From: Limivivens faecihominis
GTDB taxonomy: Bacteria > Bacillota > Clostridia > Lachnospirales > Lachnospiraceae
Assembly (NCBI RefSeq): GCF_020686945.1
Contig: NZ_JAJEPR010000008.1
Coordinates: forward strand, 77,751-141,750
Direction of reading: 5' to 3'
DNA: 64,000 bases
The notes under the pieces were generated by a model. That model made no database searches. It saw nothing but the letters and a program-made list of their open reading frames with translations, and was not told the origin of the DNA. Shown here in pieces: positions 25,396-33,663 of this stretch (positions are counted from its first letter, which is position 1; each line of letters begins with the position of its first letter). Position numbers and translations under genes: made by a program.

Positions 25396-25888
25396 TGCTA
25401 TTGGCCACCTCCGTTCTGGGTCGGATATAGGCAGAAAGCACCTCGCCATTCGCATCCTCTGCCCGGACAGAATAAAAACCGTCCTCCGTTTTTTCTATGG
25501 AAAAACCAGCGAGAGACACGATGGCCGTTCCCTGCTCCGGGGTGACTTCTCTGGAAGCTTCCGTCAGAAGTTCTTTTAAAGCTCCATCCTGAAAATAGAG
25601 ATAGGTCCGGTAGGAAGTCCCCTCAATTTCCTGGGAAAGGATGAGGGCGGGAAGCCCGTCCAGTTCGCCGGGAGAAATGGCGCCGCTCTCATCGGCATGC
25701 CGGATTTTTTCCGTCACATAGGCAAGGGCCGTCCGGACCGTATAATTGCTTTCCATCCGGGAAGCGGTATTCTGATAGACTTTCGCGCCAAGCAGAATGA
25801 CGGCCAGGGCGGAAGAGGTAAATACTAGGAAAAGCAGCAGGACAAAAAGTATGTCTGTGGAATGCTTCCGGGCATTTTTCAGATCCAT
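25388..25888 (-). CDS. DUF4860-type pilin-like protein
   Basis: 166 residues, ATG after AAGGAGAC. Starts with a short polar stretch then a membrane helix (TDILFVLLLFLVFTSSALAVILLGA) and an exported domain with repeated aromatic/Gly patterns, as in DUF4860 proteins of Lachnospiraceae T4P-like loci (family recalled). No +5 Glu. Likely a minor pilus or envelope component. Confidence 0.75.
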   Translation of the reverse strand: MDLKNARKHSTDILFVLLLFLVFTSSALAVILLGAKVYQNTASRMESNYTVRTALAYVTEKIRHADESGAISPGELDGLPALILSQEIEGTSYRTYLYFQDGALKELLTEASREVTPEQGTAIVSLAGFSIEKTEDGFYSVRAEDANGEVLSAYIRPRTEVANSNA

Positions 25889-25902
25889 GACAAGTCTCCT
25901 TT

Positions 25903-26232
25903 CTATTTCCGGGCAAAAACTTTTACATCGGGCATCAGATTGGAGCCGATGATTTCGTAGTCCACAATATATTTTTCCGGGTCGTAGGTGATCCCGTAAT
26001 GTTCTTTGAGATAATCCAGACTTTCCGGATAACTTCCCTCCACCGCATAACAGTGGACGGTGCTTCGCCGGATCGCCTGCTGAAGATTTTCCATCTGCTG
26101 TTCGGAAGCCGTCTGAGAAACTGAACCCACGCCCTTATAAAACAGAAGAAAAATCAGCAGGAAAATTAAGATGGAAGCAGGCAGGGTCAGCTGGCTTAGA
26201 GAAAATCCCCGTTTTTTCTGAAATCGATTCAT
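25903..26232 (-). CDS. Small pseudopilin-like protein lacking the +5 Glu
   Basis: 109 residues, ATG after GGAAGGAT. KKRG|FSLSQLTLPASILIFLLIFLLF is a class III prepilin start with basic leader and a Gly-Phe cleavage site, but the normally conserved Glu at +5 is Gln. The downstream globular part has the residue pattern GSYPESLDYL seen in ComGC/GspG-type pseudopilins. Glu5 is needed for subunit docking in most pili, so the loss is notable. Confidence 0.78.
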   Translation of the reverse strand: MNRFQKKRGFSLSQLTLPASILIFLLIFLLFYKGVGSVSQTASEQQMENLQQAIRRSTVHCYAVEGSYPESLDYLKEHYGITYDPEKYIVDYEIIGSNLMPDVKVFARK

Positions 26233-26260
26233 AGCAGTATCCTTCCTTCCCAGACAGGCC

Positions 26261-27304
26261 TTATCCGATGTTTGACATTACATTTACCAGCGGAAGCATG
26301 ACGGAGAGCAGGATCAGTCCCACCAAGACAGAAAGGACAGCCACCAGCGTGGGTTCCAGAAGTCCGGCCAGACTCTGGAGCTTTTCGTCCGTCTCAGTCT
26401 GTAACCGGGAAGCAATATCGGAAAGAGCGCTGTCTGCCGCTCCGGCCCGGAAACCGACAGATACCATCCGGGCATCTATGCCAGAGAAAATGCCCGCTTT
26501 GTTCAGAGCGTCGGAAAAATCCTCTCCATTCTGAATGGCTTCCCGGGCAGAAGCAATCTTCTGGCAAAAATCGGGATCATCCACGAGCTGGGTCACGAGG
26601 TCAAAGCCTTCCTCCGTGTCCAGGCCGCTTTTCAACGCTACGGACATTCCGGAAGCAAAGCGGGCACAGGAGGTATCATACATCAGGCGGCGGGAAAGCG
26701 GAAATTTCCGGGCGATCGTCCGAAGCTGTATGCGTCCTTTTGTGGTGCGGGTCAGATAGAGAAGACCGACAGCCAGAAGAAGGAAGAGAATCAGAAAGAC
26801 AAGGGCATACCGCCGAAGTCCGTTTCCAAGGTGAAGAACGCCCGCTGCGGCTCCGCTCATTTCCACTCCGAGCTCCTGAAAGACCTGGTCAAAAACCGGC
26901 ATGACTTTTACGATCAGCACAAGGAGGACCGCAGAGAGCATGCCCAGCATGATCAGAGGATAAGTCAGAGCGTCCCGGATGCTGCCGGTCAGGGCCTCTT
27001 CCCGCTCATAATGGGCGGCCAGGGAAGCGAAGGTGTCATCCAGATTTCCGGAGAGCTCGCCCATTTTTACCATGTGAACAAAATAGGAAGGAAAAACTTC
27101 GGTTTTTTCCAGTGCAGATTGAATATCTCCGGTTTCCAGCAGTTCGTCGTAAATGACGGACAGAATTTTTTGCCCGTCTTTCGTGTCGGCATCATCCCGC
27201 AGGATAGAAATGCCTTCCAGAAGGGAGATTCCTGCCTTTAAAAGCATGGAGAGCTGACGGCAAAGATAGATCAGCTCCGGGTTGGTCATTTTCTTTTCTT
27301 TCAT
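26261..27304 (-). CDS. pilC: PilC/GspF-like platform membrane protein
   Basis: 347 residues from the ATG at 27304 (GAGGT 8 bases upstream). Two T2SSF domains (about 10-130 and 215-335; LCRQLSMLLKAGISLLEGI, FASGMSVALKSGLDTEEGF) separated by and ending in membrane helices. It is the inner-membrane platform of type IV pilus or competence pseudopilus machines. It is the second gene of the operon after the transglutaminase lipoprotein. Confidence 0.9.
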   Translation of the reverse strand: MKEKKMTNPELIYLCRQLSMLLKAGISLLEGISILRDDADTKDGQKILSVIYDELLETGDIQSALEKTEVFPSYFVHMVKMGELSGNLDDTFASLAAHYEREEALTGSIRDALTYPLIMLGMLSAVLLVLIVKVMPVFDQVFQELGVEMSGAAAGVLHLGNGLRRYALVFLILFLLLAVGLLYLTRTTKGRIQLRTIARKFPLSRRLMYDTSCARFASGMSVALKSGLDTEEGFDLVTQLVDDPDFCQKIASAREAIQNGEDFSDALNKAGIFSGIDARMVSVGFRAGAADSALSDIASRLQTETDEKLQSLAGLLEPTLVAVLSVLVGLILLSVMLPLVNVMSNIG

Positions 27305-27333
27305 ATTATAATACCTCACAACAATATGCGTGT

Positions 27334-28260
27334 TTATCGAATATACTCTGTGATGTAGTTGTCTCCGTCTCCGATATATTCCTGAATACTTTCATCGGTA
27401 CCAGTGGCTGCAAAAGTGGGGTCCATCAGTTTCCATTCATCCCCGTTGAACTCCACGGCCCGTTCCACCCAGCCGACGGACTGGATGTAAACGTCGATCC
27501 AGGCATGGCGGACAGAGGCGCTGTAGCCGATGGCCAGTTTTGCCGGGATGCCGATGGAACGCAGCATGGCGGCCGTCAGAGAGGCATAGTCAAAGCAGAT
27601 TCCTTTTTTTGTGGAAAGGGTCTCGTCGATATCGGGCAGATAATTTCCGGAAACGGTGGCTGCCTTCTCATTGTCATAGGTGATATTGGCTGTGACATAT
27701 TCGTAGATAGCAGTGAGGGCCTCCACATCGGAAGTAAGACCGGAAGTCAGCTGAGCGGCCAGAGAAACGGCCTTGCTGTCCTGACTGAAATTTACATACT
27801 GATTGGGATAAAGAAAAGGAAGAAAATCATTTGTCAGTTCCACGTCGATCACCTGGCTGAAAAGGGAGGCATACTGATCTTCTGAAATATTCTGGAAGGC
27901 CATAAGGGTGTAGCTTCCGCTGCCAGCGGTGAAAGGAAAGACTGTGGGGCTGTCTGCCTCTTCGATGAAATACTTATAGGTCACGTTGTCCGGCCCAATG
28001 AGCTGGATATTGATTTTTCCGCCGTCTCCTGACATGGTTCCAATGAAATATCCCTGATCCGTGTGAGAAAGATCCAGAAGCAGGGGGTCGCCGCCGATGG
28101 TATTGCTGCCGTCGGCCTGGGGAACCAGAACGCGGGTTTCACCCGGCGTAAAGGAGGAAGAAGCTTCGCTGCTTCCTTTTTTGGAACAGCCGGAGAGGGT
28201 CAGAACGAGTATAAGAAAAAGGAAAGGAACCGGAGAACGGAAAAATTGCCGGTGGTTCAT
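27334..28260 (-). CDS. Transglutaminase-like lipoprotein
   Basis: 308 residues from the ATG at 28260 (GAAGGAG upstream). Lipobox LTLSGC predicts a membrane-anchored lipoprotein. The C-terminal half is a transglutaminase-like cysteine-protease fold: Cys in KKGICFDYASLTAAMLRS, His in VRHAWIDVYI, Asp in LMDPTFA. The N-terminal exported domain (about 40-150) is unrecognised. First gene of the minus-strand T4P-like operon; substrate in the cell wall or pilus unknown. Confidence 0.85.
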   Translation of the reverse strand: MNHRQFFRSPVPFLFLILVLTLSGCSKKGSSEASSSFTPGETRVLVPQADGSNTIGGDPLLLDLSHTDQGYFIGTMSGDGGKINIQLIGPDNVTYKYFIEEADSPTVFPFTAGSGSYTLMAFQNISEDQYASLFSQVIDVELTNDFLPFLYPNQYVNFSQDSKAVSLAAQLTSGLTSDVEALTAIYEYVTANITYDNEKAATVSGNYLPDIDETLSTKKGICFDYASLTAAMLRSIGIPAKLAIGYSASVRHAWIDVYIQSVGWVERAVEFNGDEWKLMDPTFAATGTDESIQEYIGDGDNYITEYIR

Positions 28261-28381
28261 AAAAATGCTCCTTCTCATGTTTGGCGGGGCCCAAGCACAA
28301 AGACTTTTTGAACTTTTGCCCTTTGGCACCAGTATAGCAGATTCCAGGGAAAAGAAAAAGGAAAAATGTCAGGAAATGGGA

Positions 28382-28411
28382 TTGACAAACCTGGGGGAAG
28401 ATGTATATACT
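28382..28411 (+). promoter_or_regulatory. Promoter of the riboswitch transcript
   Basis: TTGACA (28382-28387), 18-bp spacer, TATACT (28406-28411), about 25 bp before the aptamer. Confidence 0.75.
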
Positions 28412-28432
28412 TAATATGAATTATAAAAAACA

Positions 28433-28508
28433 AGGGCAAACCTGTTGAAAAGCAGGGACGCAAAGCCAAGGGTCTAAGGTCGTGAGACTATGACAGCCGG
28501 TTGCCACA
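28433..28508 (+). promoter_or_regulatory. Cyclic di-GMP-I (GEMM) riboswitch aptamer
   Basis: The conserved core is present in order: GGCAAACC, the GAAA-type loop, GGGACGCAAAGCCA, GGGTCTAA, a short variable hairpin, TGACAGCCGG and the closing TTGCC that pairs with GGCAA. This matches the GEMM-I consensus as I know it. It lies between a strong promoter and a terminator-like stem, ahead of the secreted metalloprotease gene. Confidence 0.92.
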
Positions 28509-28569
28509 TTTAATGCAAAGTTTAGGAAAGACGAAGCTAGATTTGCAGAATGCGTATTAGTTTAGGCAG

Positions 28570-28610
28570 CCGCTCTCTGTTCTTTTATAAGTCCGAGAAG
28601 CGGTATTTTT
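28570..28610 (+). terminator. Terminator-like stem of the riboswitch expression platform
   Basis: CCGCT-CTC (28570-28577) pairs with GAG-A-AGCGG (28595-28603), followed by TATTTTTATT. A further stem TGCAAA/TTTGCA lies between it and the aptamer. The layout suggests transcriptional control; whether ligand turns the gene on or off cannot be proven by eye. Confidence 0.6.
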
Positions 28611-28659
28611 ATTGCAATTCAAAATTCGTCCCGTTCCGATCAAAAGGAGGGCGCAAGAG

Positions 28660-29673
28660 ATGAAAGGAAAGAATTTAAAACAGTTACTAAACAATCAGAA
28701 AGCAAAAAGAGTCGGATGTATTCTTCTGGCAGCAGCAGTGCTCGGTACCGGCGCCTGGGCTGTGGATAACGGACAGAAATCAGATGTTCCGGAGCTTACA
28801 AGTTTTGTAGATCTGGACGATCAGATCTCCATCGATGAGGATGAAGTGCCCCTTACTTCCGCACCGAAGACTTCTGTGAAGACACAGACTTCCACCACCA
28901 AGAAAGTGGTAAATCTGAAAAAGAAATCCACCAAGACCTACACACAGAAGAGCAAACCCAAGTCTGTGAAGAGTCCTACAATCACAAAGACTTCCAGAGC
29001 AGCAACGACTACTACCAATAGAGTGACTACCACTTATGTCACAAAGAGATACAAGAAAAACTCCAAAAAGATGACCATGATCACCACCAAGAAGATCAAG
29101 ACCACCATCACTACTGTAACAAAGACCGCCGCAAACTCCGGTGGAACCACGACAGCATCAGTTCAGAAAGCAGCAACGACAACCGCTTCTGCAAAGAAGA
29201 ACACCACCCCGTACAACGTTCCCGTTGCTACCCTGGCTCCTCTTCTTGACTCCAGAGTCATGAAGGCTTATCAGGAGCTTCACTTCGATATCACGATCGA
29301 CGGAACCGTTTCCTACGCAGGTTACTTCGATGCGAGAAAACAGAACATCACACTGAGAGAGGAAAGCGATACAATTTATCATGAGATCGGTCACTTTGTA
29401 GCTTTCCTTGCAGGAAACGTAGATACCAAGGCAAACTTCCAGTCCATCTACCAGCAGGAGAAAAATTCCTTCACCGGAAGCAGACGTGTTTACGCAGTAC
29501 AGAACGCGTCTGAGTATTTCGCAGAGTGTTTCAGAGAGTACACACTGAACCCTGCTACCTTAAAGAGCACCTGCCCGCAGACCTTTGAAGCCATCACCAA
29601 TGCGCTGAATAAGATCACGGATTCCCAGATCGCTCAGGCAAAAGCTTTCTACGGTTCCATCTGGACAAAATAA
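28660..29673 (+). CDS. Secreted zinc metalloprotease, anthrax-lethal-factor/Pro-Pro endopeptidase-like
   Basis: 337 residues, ATG after AAAAGGAGGG. A signal anchor or signal peptide (about 15-35), a basic Thr/Lys-rich linker (about 65-185), then a metalloprotease domain. The HExxH is H241-EIG-H245; the third ligand is probably E285 in EYFAE, 40 residues later, with Y278 seven residues before it. The spacing matches Clostridioides difficile PPEP-1 (HEFGH, later Tyr and Glu) as I recall it. PPEP-1 cuts surface adhesins and is itself under a c-di-GMP-I riboswitch. The basic linker may hold the enzyme to the cell wall. No Pro-Pro-rich substrate protein is obvious in the window. Confidence 0.85.
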   Translation: MKGKNLKQLLNNQKAKRVGCILLAAAVLGTGAWAVDNGQKSDVPELTSFVDLDDQISIDEDEVPLTSAPKTSVKTQTSTTKKVVNLKKKSTKTYTQKSKPKSVKSPTITKTSRAATTTTNRVTTTYVTKRYKKNSKKMTMITTKKIKTTITTVTKTAANSGGTTTASVQKAATTTASAKKNTTPYNVPVATLAPLLDSRVMKAYQELHFDITIDGTVSYAGYFDARKQNITLREESDTIYHEIGHFVAFLAGNVDTKANFQSIYQQEKNSFTGSRRVYAVQNASEYFAECFREYTLNPATLKSTCPQTFEAITNALNKITDSQIAQAKAFYGSIWTK

Positions 29674-29686
29674 TACATAAAAAACG

Positions 29687-29724
29687 CGGCGGCTGTGCAA
29701 AAACACAGCCGCCGTTATTATTTT
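29687..29724. terminator. Bidirectional terminator
   Basis: CGGCGGCTGTG (29687-29697) / CACAGCCGCCG (29704-29714), A-run on the left and T-rich run on the right. It separates the protease gene from the convergent TSCPD gene. Confidence 0.85.
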
Positions 29725-29735
29725 CATGAGTTCAA

Positions 29736-29987
29736 TTATTTCGTTTCCTCTGCAAGGATGAGCTTTAAGGCCTGAGCCAGCTGATCCGGGCAGGAGGTGG
29801 GACGCATGCCGCAGCGAATGCCTTCCAGACGTTTGATTGCCTCTTTTGCATCCATGCCTTCGATCAGTCTGGAAACGCCCTGGGTGTTTCCGTTGCAGCC
29901 GCCGGTGAACTGAACGTGTTTTACGATGCCGTTCTCCACTTCCACATCGATGGACTGGGAACAGACACCTTTTGTCTTATATACCAT
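29736..29987 (-). CDS. TSCPD-domain (TIGR03905-type) small protein
   Basis: 83 residues with the signature RPTSCPDQLAQAL and three further cysteines (GVCSQS, GGCNGN, RCGM). ATG preceded by AAAGGAGGAT. These stand-alone proteins resemble the C-terminal TSCPD segment of B12-dependent ribonucleotide reductase and may bind metal or assist redox chemistry; the actual function is not established. Monocistronic, with the bidirectional terminator just after it. Confidence 0.88.
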   Translation of the reverse strand: MVYKTKGVCSQSIDVEVENGIVKHVQFTGGCNGNTQGVSRLIEGMDAKEAIKRLEGIRCGMRPTSCPDQLAQALKLILAEETK

Positions 29988-30077
29988 GAAAAAATCCTCC
30001 TTTTTATAAAGTATCTCTGTAAGAAGGAATTATAGCAGTTTTTCCGCCAAAAAGCAAAGATGTTTTCGGGAATGGGC

Positions 30078-30107
30078 TTGACTTTTTGCAAAATCCTGTT
30101 CTATAAT
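30078..30107 (+). promoter_or_regulatory. Promoter of the ileS leader
   Basis: TTGACT (30078-30083), 18-bp spacer, TATAAT (30102-30107). Confidence 0.75.
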
Positions 30108-30121
30108 AAAGCGACATGAGG

Positions 30122-30392
30122 AAAAACGTGGATGAAGAGAGTATGTTTTCTGCCGGGAGACCGGCGCAGCGTAAGGCTGTCAAACGTTTCAGCGAGCCGG
30201 GGAGGGTGTAAGCCCGGTATTAGTAGGGAAGACAGAAGATCACTTCGGAGTTTCAGGGTTGAAGACCAGTAGATCCTGACGGGATTCCCCCGTTACAGGG
30301 AACACATATGATAGTATGTGAAAAATGTGTAACAGGTGGTTTTGTGATTGCGAGTATGCTCTCATCCTTTTACGGATGGGAGCTTTTTAATT
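30122..30392 (+). promoter_or_regulatory. T-box leader (isoleucine) upstream of ileS
   Basis: Stem I is recognisable by AGCGAGCCGGGG...GTGTAAGCCCGGTA; the specifier codon is most likely ATC at 30239-30241 (GAAGATCACTTC), matching isoleucine. The T-box itself is divergent (AACAGGTGGTTTTGTG, 30331-30346, against the usual AGGGTGGNACCGCG). The terminator follows at 30358-30388. Uncharged tRNA-Ile should favour the antiterminator and ileS expression. Confidence 0.88.
30358..30388 (+). terminator. T-box-controlled terminator
   Basis: GCTCTCATCC (30358-30367) / GGATGGGAGC (30374-30383) and TTTTT. Confidence 0.88.
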
Positions 30393-30402
30393 TTCACCAA
30401 CA

Positions 30403-30487
30403 GTTCAGAGTATCAGCAAAATGAAAAAACAGACTATGCAAACTTGTTTGCAATAGGATGGATTTTCATTTTGCTAATACTCTGAAC
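30403..30487. repeat. Nested inverted-repeat element before ileS
   Basis: An 85-bp near-perfect palindrome: GTTCAGAGTATcAGCAAAATG at the left pairs with CATTTTGCTaATACTCTGAAC at the right; the middle carries its own hairpin TGCAAA-CTTG-TTTGCA (30438-30453). It lies after the T-box terminator and 27 bp before the ileS start. Confidence 0.75.
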
Positions 30488-30514
30488 GTCCTCAAGAGAA
30501 AGGAGAACTCACAC

Positions 30515-33500
30515 ATGTATGACAAAGTCCCCACAAGTATGAATTTTGTGGAACGCGAGAAAAAAGTGGAAAAATTCTGGGAAGAGAACCATATCTTTGA
30601 GAAGAGTATCGACAACCGTAAAAAAGGTGAGACCTACACCTTCTACGACGGACCGCCTACGGCCAACGGAAAACCACACATCGGCCATGTAGAGACCCGT
30701 GTTATCAAAGATATGATCCCGCGTTACCAGGCCATGAAGGGAAAAATGGTTCCCCGTAAAGCAGGCTGGGATACCCACGGTCTTCCGGTTGAGCTGGAAG
30801 TAGAGAAAATGCTGGGTCTGGACGGAAAAGAGCAGATCGAGCAGTACGGAGTGGAGCCCTTCATCAAACACTGTAAAGAGAGCGTATGGAAATACAAAGG
30901 TATGTGGGAGGATTTCTCCAACACCGTTGGTTTCTGGGCTGATATGGAGCATCCCTACGTTACCTACGAGAACAACTTCATCGAGTCCGAGTGGTGGGCA
31001 CTGAAACAGATCTGGGAAAAAGGTCTCCTCTATGAAGGTTATAAGATTGTTCCCTACTGCCCGCGCTGCGGTACCCCGCTTTCCAGCCATGAGGTGGCTC
31101 AGGGCTATAAAGATGTCAAAGAACGTTCTGCCATTGCAAAATTCAAAGTGGTGGGCGAGGACGCTTATATCCTGGCCTGGACCACGACACCGTGGACCCT
31201 TCCCTCCAACGTGGCTCTCTGCGTAAACCCGGATGAGACCTATGTGAAGGTAAAAGTGGAAGACGGAACCGTTTACTACCTGGCACAGGCTCTGGCTGAC
31301 AAGGTTCTGGGCGAATGTTCCTACGAGGTTCTGGAGACCTACAAAGGAAAAGATCTGGAATACAAAGAATATGAGCCGCTCTATAACTTCAAAGAGCTGA
31401 AGAAAAAAGCGTACTACGTTGTCTGCGATACCTATGTAACCATGAGCGATGGTACTGGCGTCGTTCATATTGCACCGGCTTTCGGTGAGGACGACTCCAA
31501 GGTTGGTAAGAAATATGACCTGCCGCTTCTGCAGCTGGTAGACGCCAAAGGTGAGATGACTCCGGAAACTCCCTGGGCCGGCGTTTTCTGCAAGAAAGCA
31601 GATCCGATGGTTCTGGAAGATCTGGACAAGAGAGGCCTTCTCTTCGCCGCTCCGAAATTTGAGCACAGCTACCCGCACTGCTGGAGATGCGACACTCCGC
31701 TGATCTACTATGCACGCGAGTCCTGGTTTATCAAGATGACTGCTGTGAAGGACGACCTGATCCGCAACAACAACACCGTAAACTGGATTCCTGAGAGCAT
31801 CGGTAAAGGCCGTTTTGGCGACTGGCTGGAGAACGTACAGGACTGGGGCATCAGCCGTAACCGTTACTGGGGAACTCCGCTGAACATCTGGCAGTGTGAG
31901 TGCGGCCATCAGCATTCCATCGGAAGCATCGCCGAGCTGAAATCCATGTCCGATAACTGCCCGGATGATATTGAGCTTCACCGCCCGTATATCGATGCCG
32001 TTACCATCAAATGCCCGAAATGCGGCAAACAGATGCACCGTGTTCCGGAGGTGATCGACTGCTGGTTCGATTCCGGTTCCATGCCCTTCGCACAGCATCA
32101 TTATCCCTTTGAAAACCAGGAACTTTTCAAACAGCAGTTCCCGGCAAAATTCATCTCCGAGGCTGTAGACCAGACCAGAGGATGGTTCTACTCCCTGATG
32201 GCAATCTCCACCCTGCTCTTTAACAAGGCTCCCTTCGAGAACGTTATCGTTATGGGCCATGTACAGGATGAGAACGGCCAGAAGATGAGTAAGTCTAAAG
32301 GAAATGCCGTAGATCCCTTCGATGCGTTGAACACCTACGGTGCAGACAGCATCCGCTGGTATTTCTACACCGCCGGCGCTCCCTGGATTCCGAAGCGTTT
32401 CCACGGAAAAGCCGTAATGGAAGGCCAGAGAAAGTTCCTGGGAACCCTGTGGAATACCTATGCTTTCTATGTACTGTATGCAAATATCGACAATTTCGAT
32501 CCGACCAGATATACAATGGATTATGAGAAACTGTCCGTTATGGATAAATGGCTCCTTTCCAAGATGAACAGCATGGTGAAAGATGTGGATAAGAATCTGG
32601 GAGCTTACAAGATCCCCGAGGCAGCCAATGTTCTCCAGGATTTCGTGGACGATATGAGTAACTGGTATGTACGCCGCAGCCGTGAGCGTTTCTGGGCAAA
32701 AGGCATGGAGCAGGATAAGATCAACGCTTATCTGACTCTCTACACCGCCCTTGTGACCGTTTCCAAGGCAGCTGCTCCGATGATTCCCTTCATGACCGAG
32801 GATATTTACCAGAACCTGGTACGCAAGGTTGACGCTTCCGCTCCGGAGAGCATTCACCTCTGCGATTTCCCGACTGTGGATGAGAGCCAGATCGACAAAG
32901 AGCTGGAAAAAGATATGGATGAGGTTCTGGAGATCGTCGTTATGGGACGTGCCTGCAGAAATACCGCCAATATCAAGAACCGTCAGCCCATCGTAAACAT
33001 GTTTGTCAAGGCTCCGGTGGCTCTGCCGGATTACTTCCAGGATATCATCCGCGATGAGCTGAACTCCAAAAAAGTTACCTTTACCGATGACGTACGCGCC
33101 TTCACGTCCTACAGCTTCAAACCGCAGCTGAAGACCGTTGGACCGAAATACGGCAAACTGCTGGGTGGCATCAGGAAAGCTCTCTCCGAGCTGGACGGAA
33201 ATGCAGCCATGGACGAGCTCAAGGCAGACGGACAGCTCACCCTTGACATTAACGGAGAGAAGGTCGTATTATTAGAAAGCGATCTTCTGATTGAGACCGC
33301 ACAGACCGAGGGCTATGTATCCGCTCAGGAGGGCGAAGTTACCGTAGCTTTGGACACCAATCTGACACCGGAACTGATCGAGGAAGGTTTTGTGCGTGAG
33401 ATCATCAGTAAAGTACAGACCATGCGTAAAGAGGCAGGCTTCGAGGTTATGGACCGCATCGTGGTTTACGCTGCGGAGAACGAGAAGATTCTGGGACTCT

Positions 33501-33631
33501 TAAAAAAACATGCCGACGAACTGAAAAAAGAAGTTCTGGCAGACGATATTGTTCTGGGTTCCGTTGACGGCTACACCAAAGAGTGGAACATCAACGGCGA
33601 AAATGTAACGCTTGGTGTGAAAAAACAGTGA
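30515..33631 (+). CDS. ileS: Isoleucyl-tRNA synthetase, long (IleS2-like) form
   Basis: 1038 residues, ATG after AAAGGAG. Class I signatures PTANGKPHIGH and GQKMSKSKGN. CPRCGTPLSSHE, CWRCDTP, CECGHQH and CPKCGKQ add metal-site-like cysteines, and the length (about 1040) matches the eukaryote-like IleS2 type, which tends to tolerate mupirocin. An editing (CP1) domain sits between the two signatures. Regulated by the T-box leader. Followed 32 bp later by glgP on the same strand. Confidence 0.96.
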   Translation: MYDKVPTSMNFVEREKKVEKFWEENHIFEKSIDNRKKGETYTFYDGPPTANGKPHIGHVETRVIKDMIPRYQAMKGKMVPRKAGWDTHGLPVELEVEKMLGLDGKEQIEQYGVEPFIKHCKESVWKYKGMWEDFSNTVGFWADMEHPYVTYENNFIESEWWALKQIWEKGLLYEGYKIVPYCPRCGTPLSSHEVAQGYKDVKERSAIAKFKVVGEDAYILAWTTTPWTLPSNVALCVNPDETYVKVKVEDGTVYYLAQALADKVLGECSYEVLETYKGKDLEYKEYEPLYNFKELKKKAYYVVCDTYVTMSDGTGVVHIAPAFGEDDSKVGKKYDLPLLQLVDAKGEMTPETPWAGVFCKKADPMVLEDLDKRGLLFAAPKFEHSYPHCWRCDTPLIYYARESWFIKMTAVKDDLIRNNNTVNWIPESIGKGRFGDWLENVQDWGISRNRYWGTPLNIWQCECGHQHSIGSIAELKSMSDNCPDDIELHRPYIDAVTIKCPKCGKQMHRVPEVIDCWFDSGSMPFAQHHYPFENQELFKQQFPAKFISEAVDQTRGWFYSLMAISTLLFNKAPFENVIVMGHVQDENGQKMSKSKGNAVDPFDALNTYGADSIRWYFYTAGAPWIPKRFHGKAVMEGQRKFLGTLWNTYAFYVLYANIDNFDPTRYTMDYEKLSVMDKWLLSKMNSMVKDVDKNLGAYKIPEAANVLQDFVDDMSNWYVRRSRERFWAKGMEQDKINAYLTLYTALVTVSKAAAPMIPFMTEDIYQNLVRKVDASAPESIHLCDFPTVDESQIDKELEKDMDEVLEIVVMGRACRNTANIKNRQPIVNMFVKAPVALPDYFQDIIRDELNSKKVTFTDDVRAFTSYSFKPQLKTVGPKYGKLLGGIRKALSELDGNAAMDELKADGQLTLDINGEKVVLLESDLLIETAQTEGYVSAQEGEVTVALDTNLTPELIEEGFVREIISKVQTMRKEAGFEVMDRIVVYAAENEKILGLLKKHADELKKEVLADDIVLGSVDGYTKEWNINGENVTLGVKKQ

Positions 33632-33663
33632 TGTTAAGTACCAAGGATAAAAAGGAGGCAGTC

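Noticed and set aside
23344..27304. Assigning the pilT/pilC operon to the Tad system
   Set aside because: PilT and PilC are of the type IVa/competence lineage and separate from TadA/B/C; the locus is on the other strand and 8 kb away.
28433..28508. T-box or cobalamin riboswitch reading of the leader
   Set aside because: GACGCAAAGCCA and TGACAGCC fit the c-di-GMP-I core only; no specifier loop or B12 box.
29158..29210. Repeat array or CRISPR-like pattern in the Thr/Lys linker
   Set aside because: Irregular ACC/AAG codon repetition of a low-complexity protein, without constant repeats or spacers.
30509..32857. 782-codon open frame antisense to ileS
   Set aside because: Exact shadow of the ileS gene; sequence is low quality as protein (runs of hydrophobics and His) and it has no SD.
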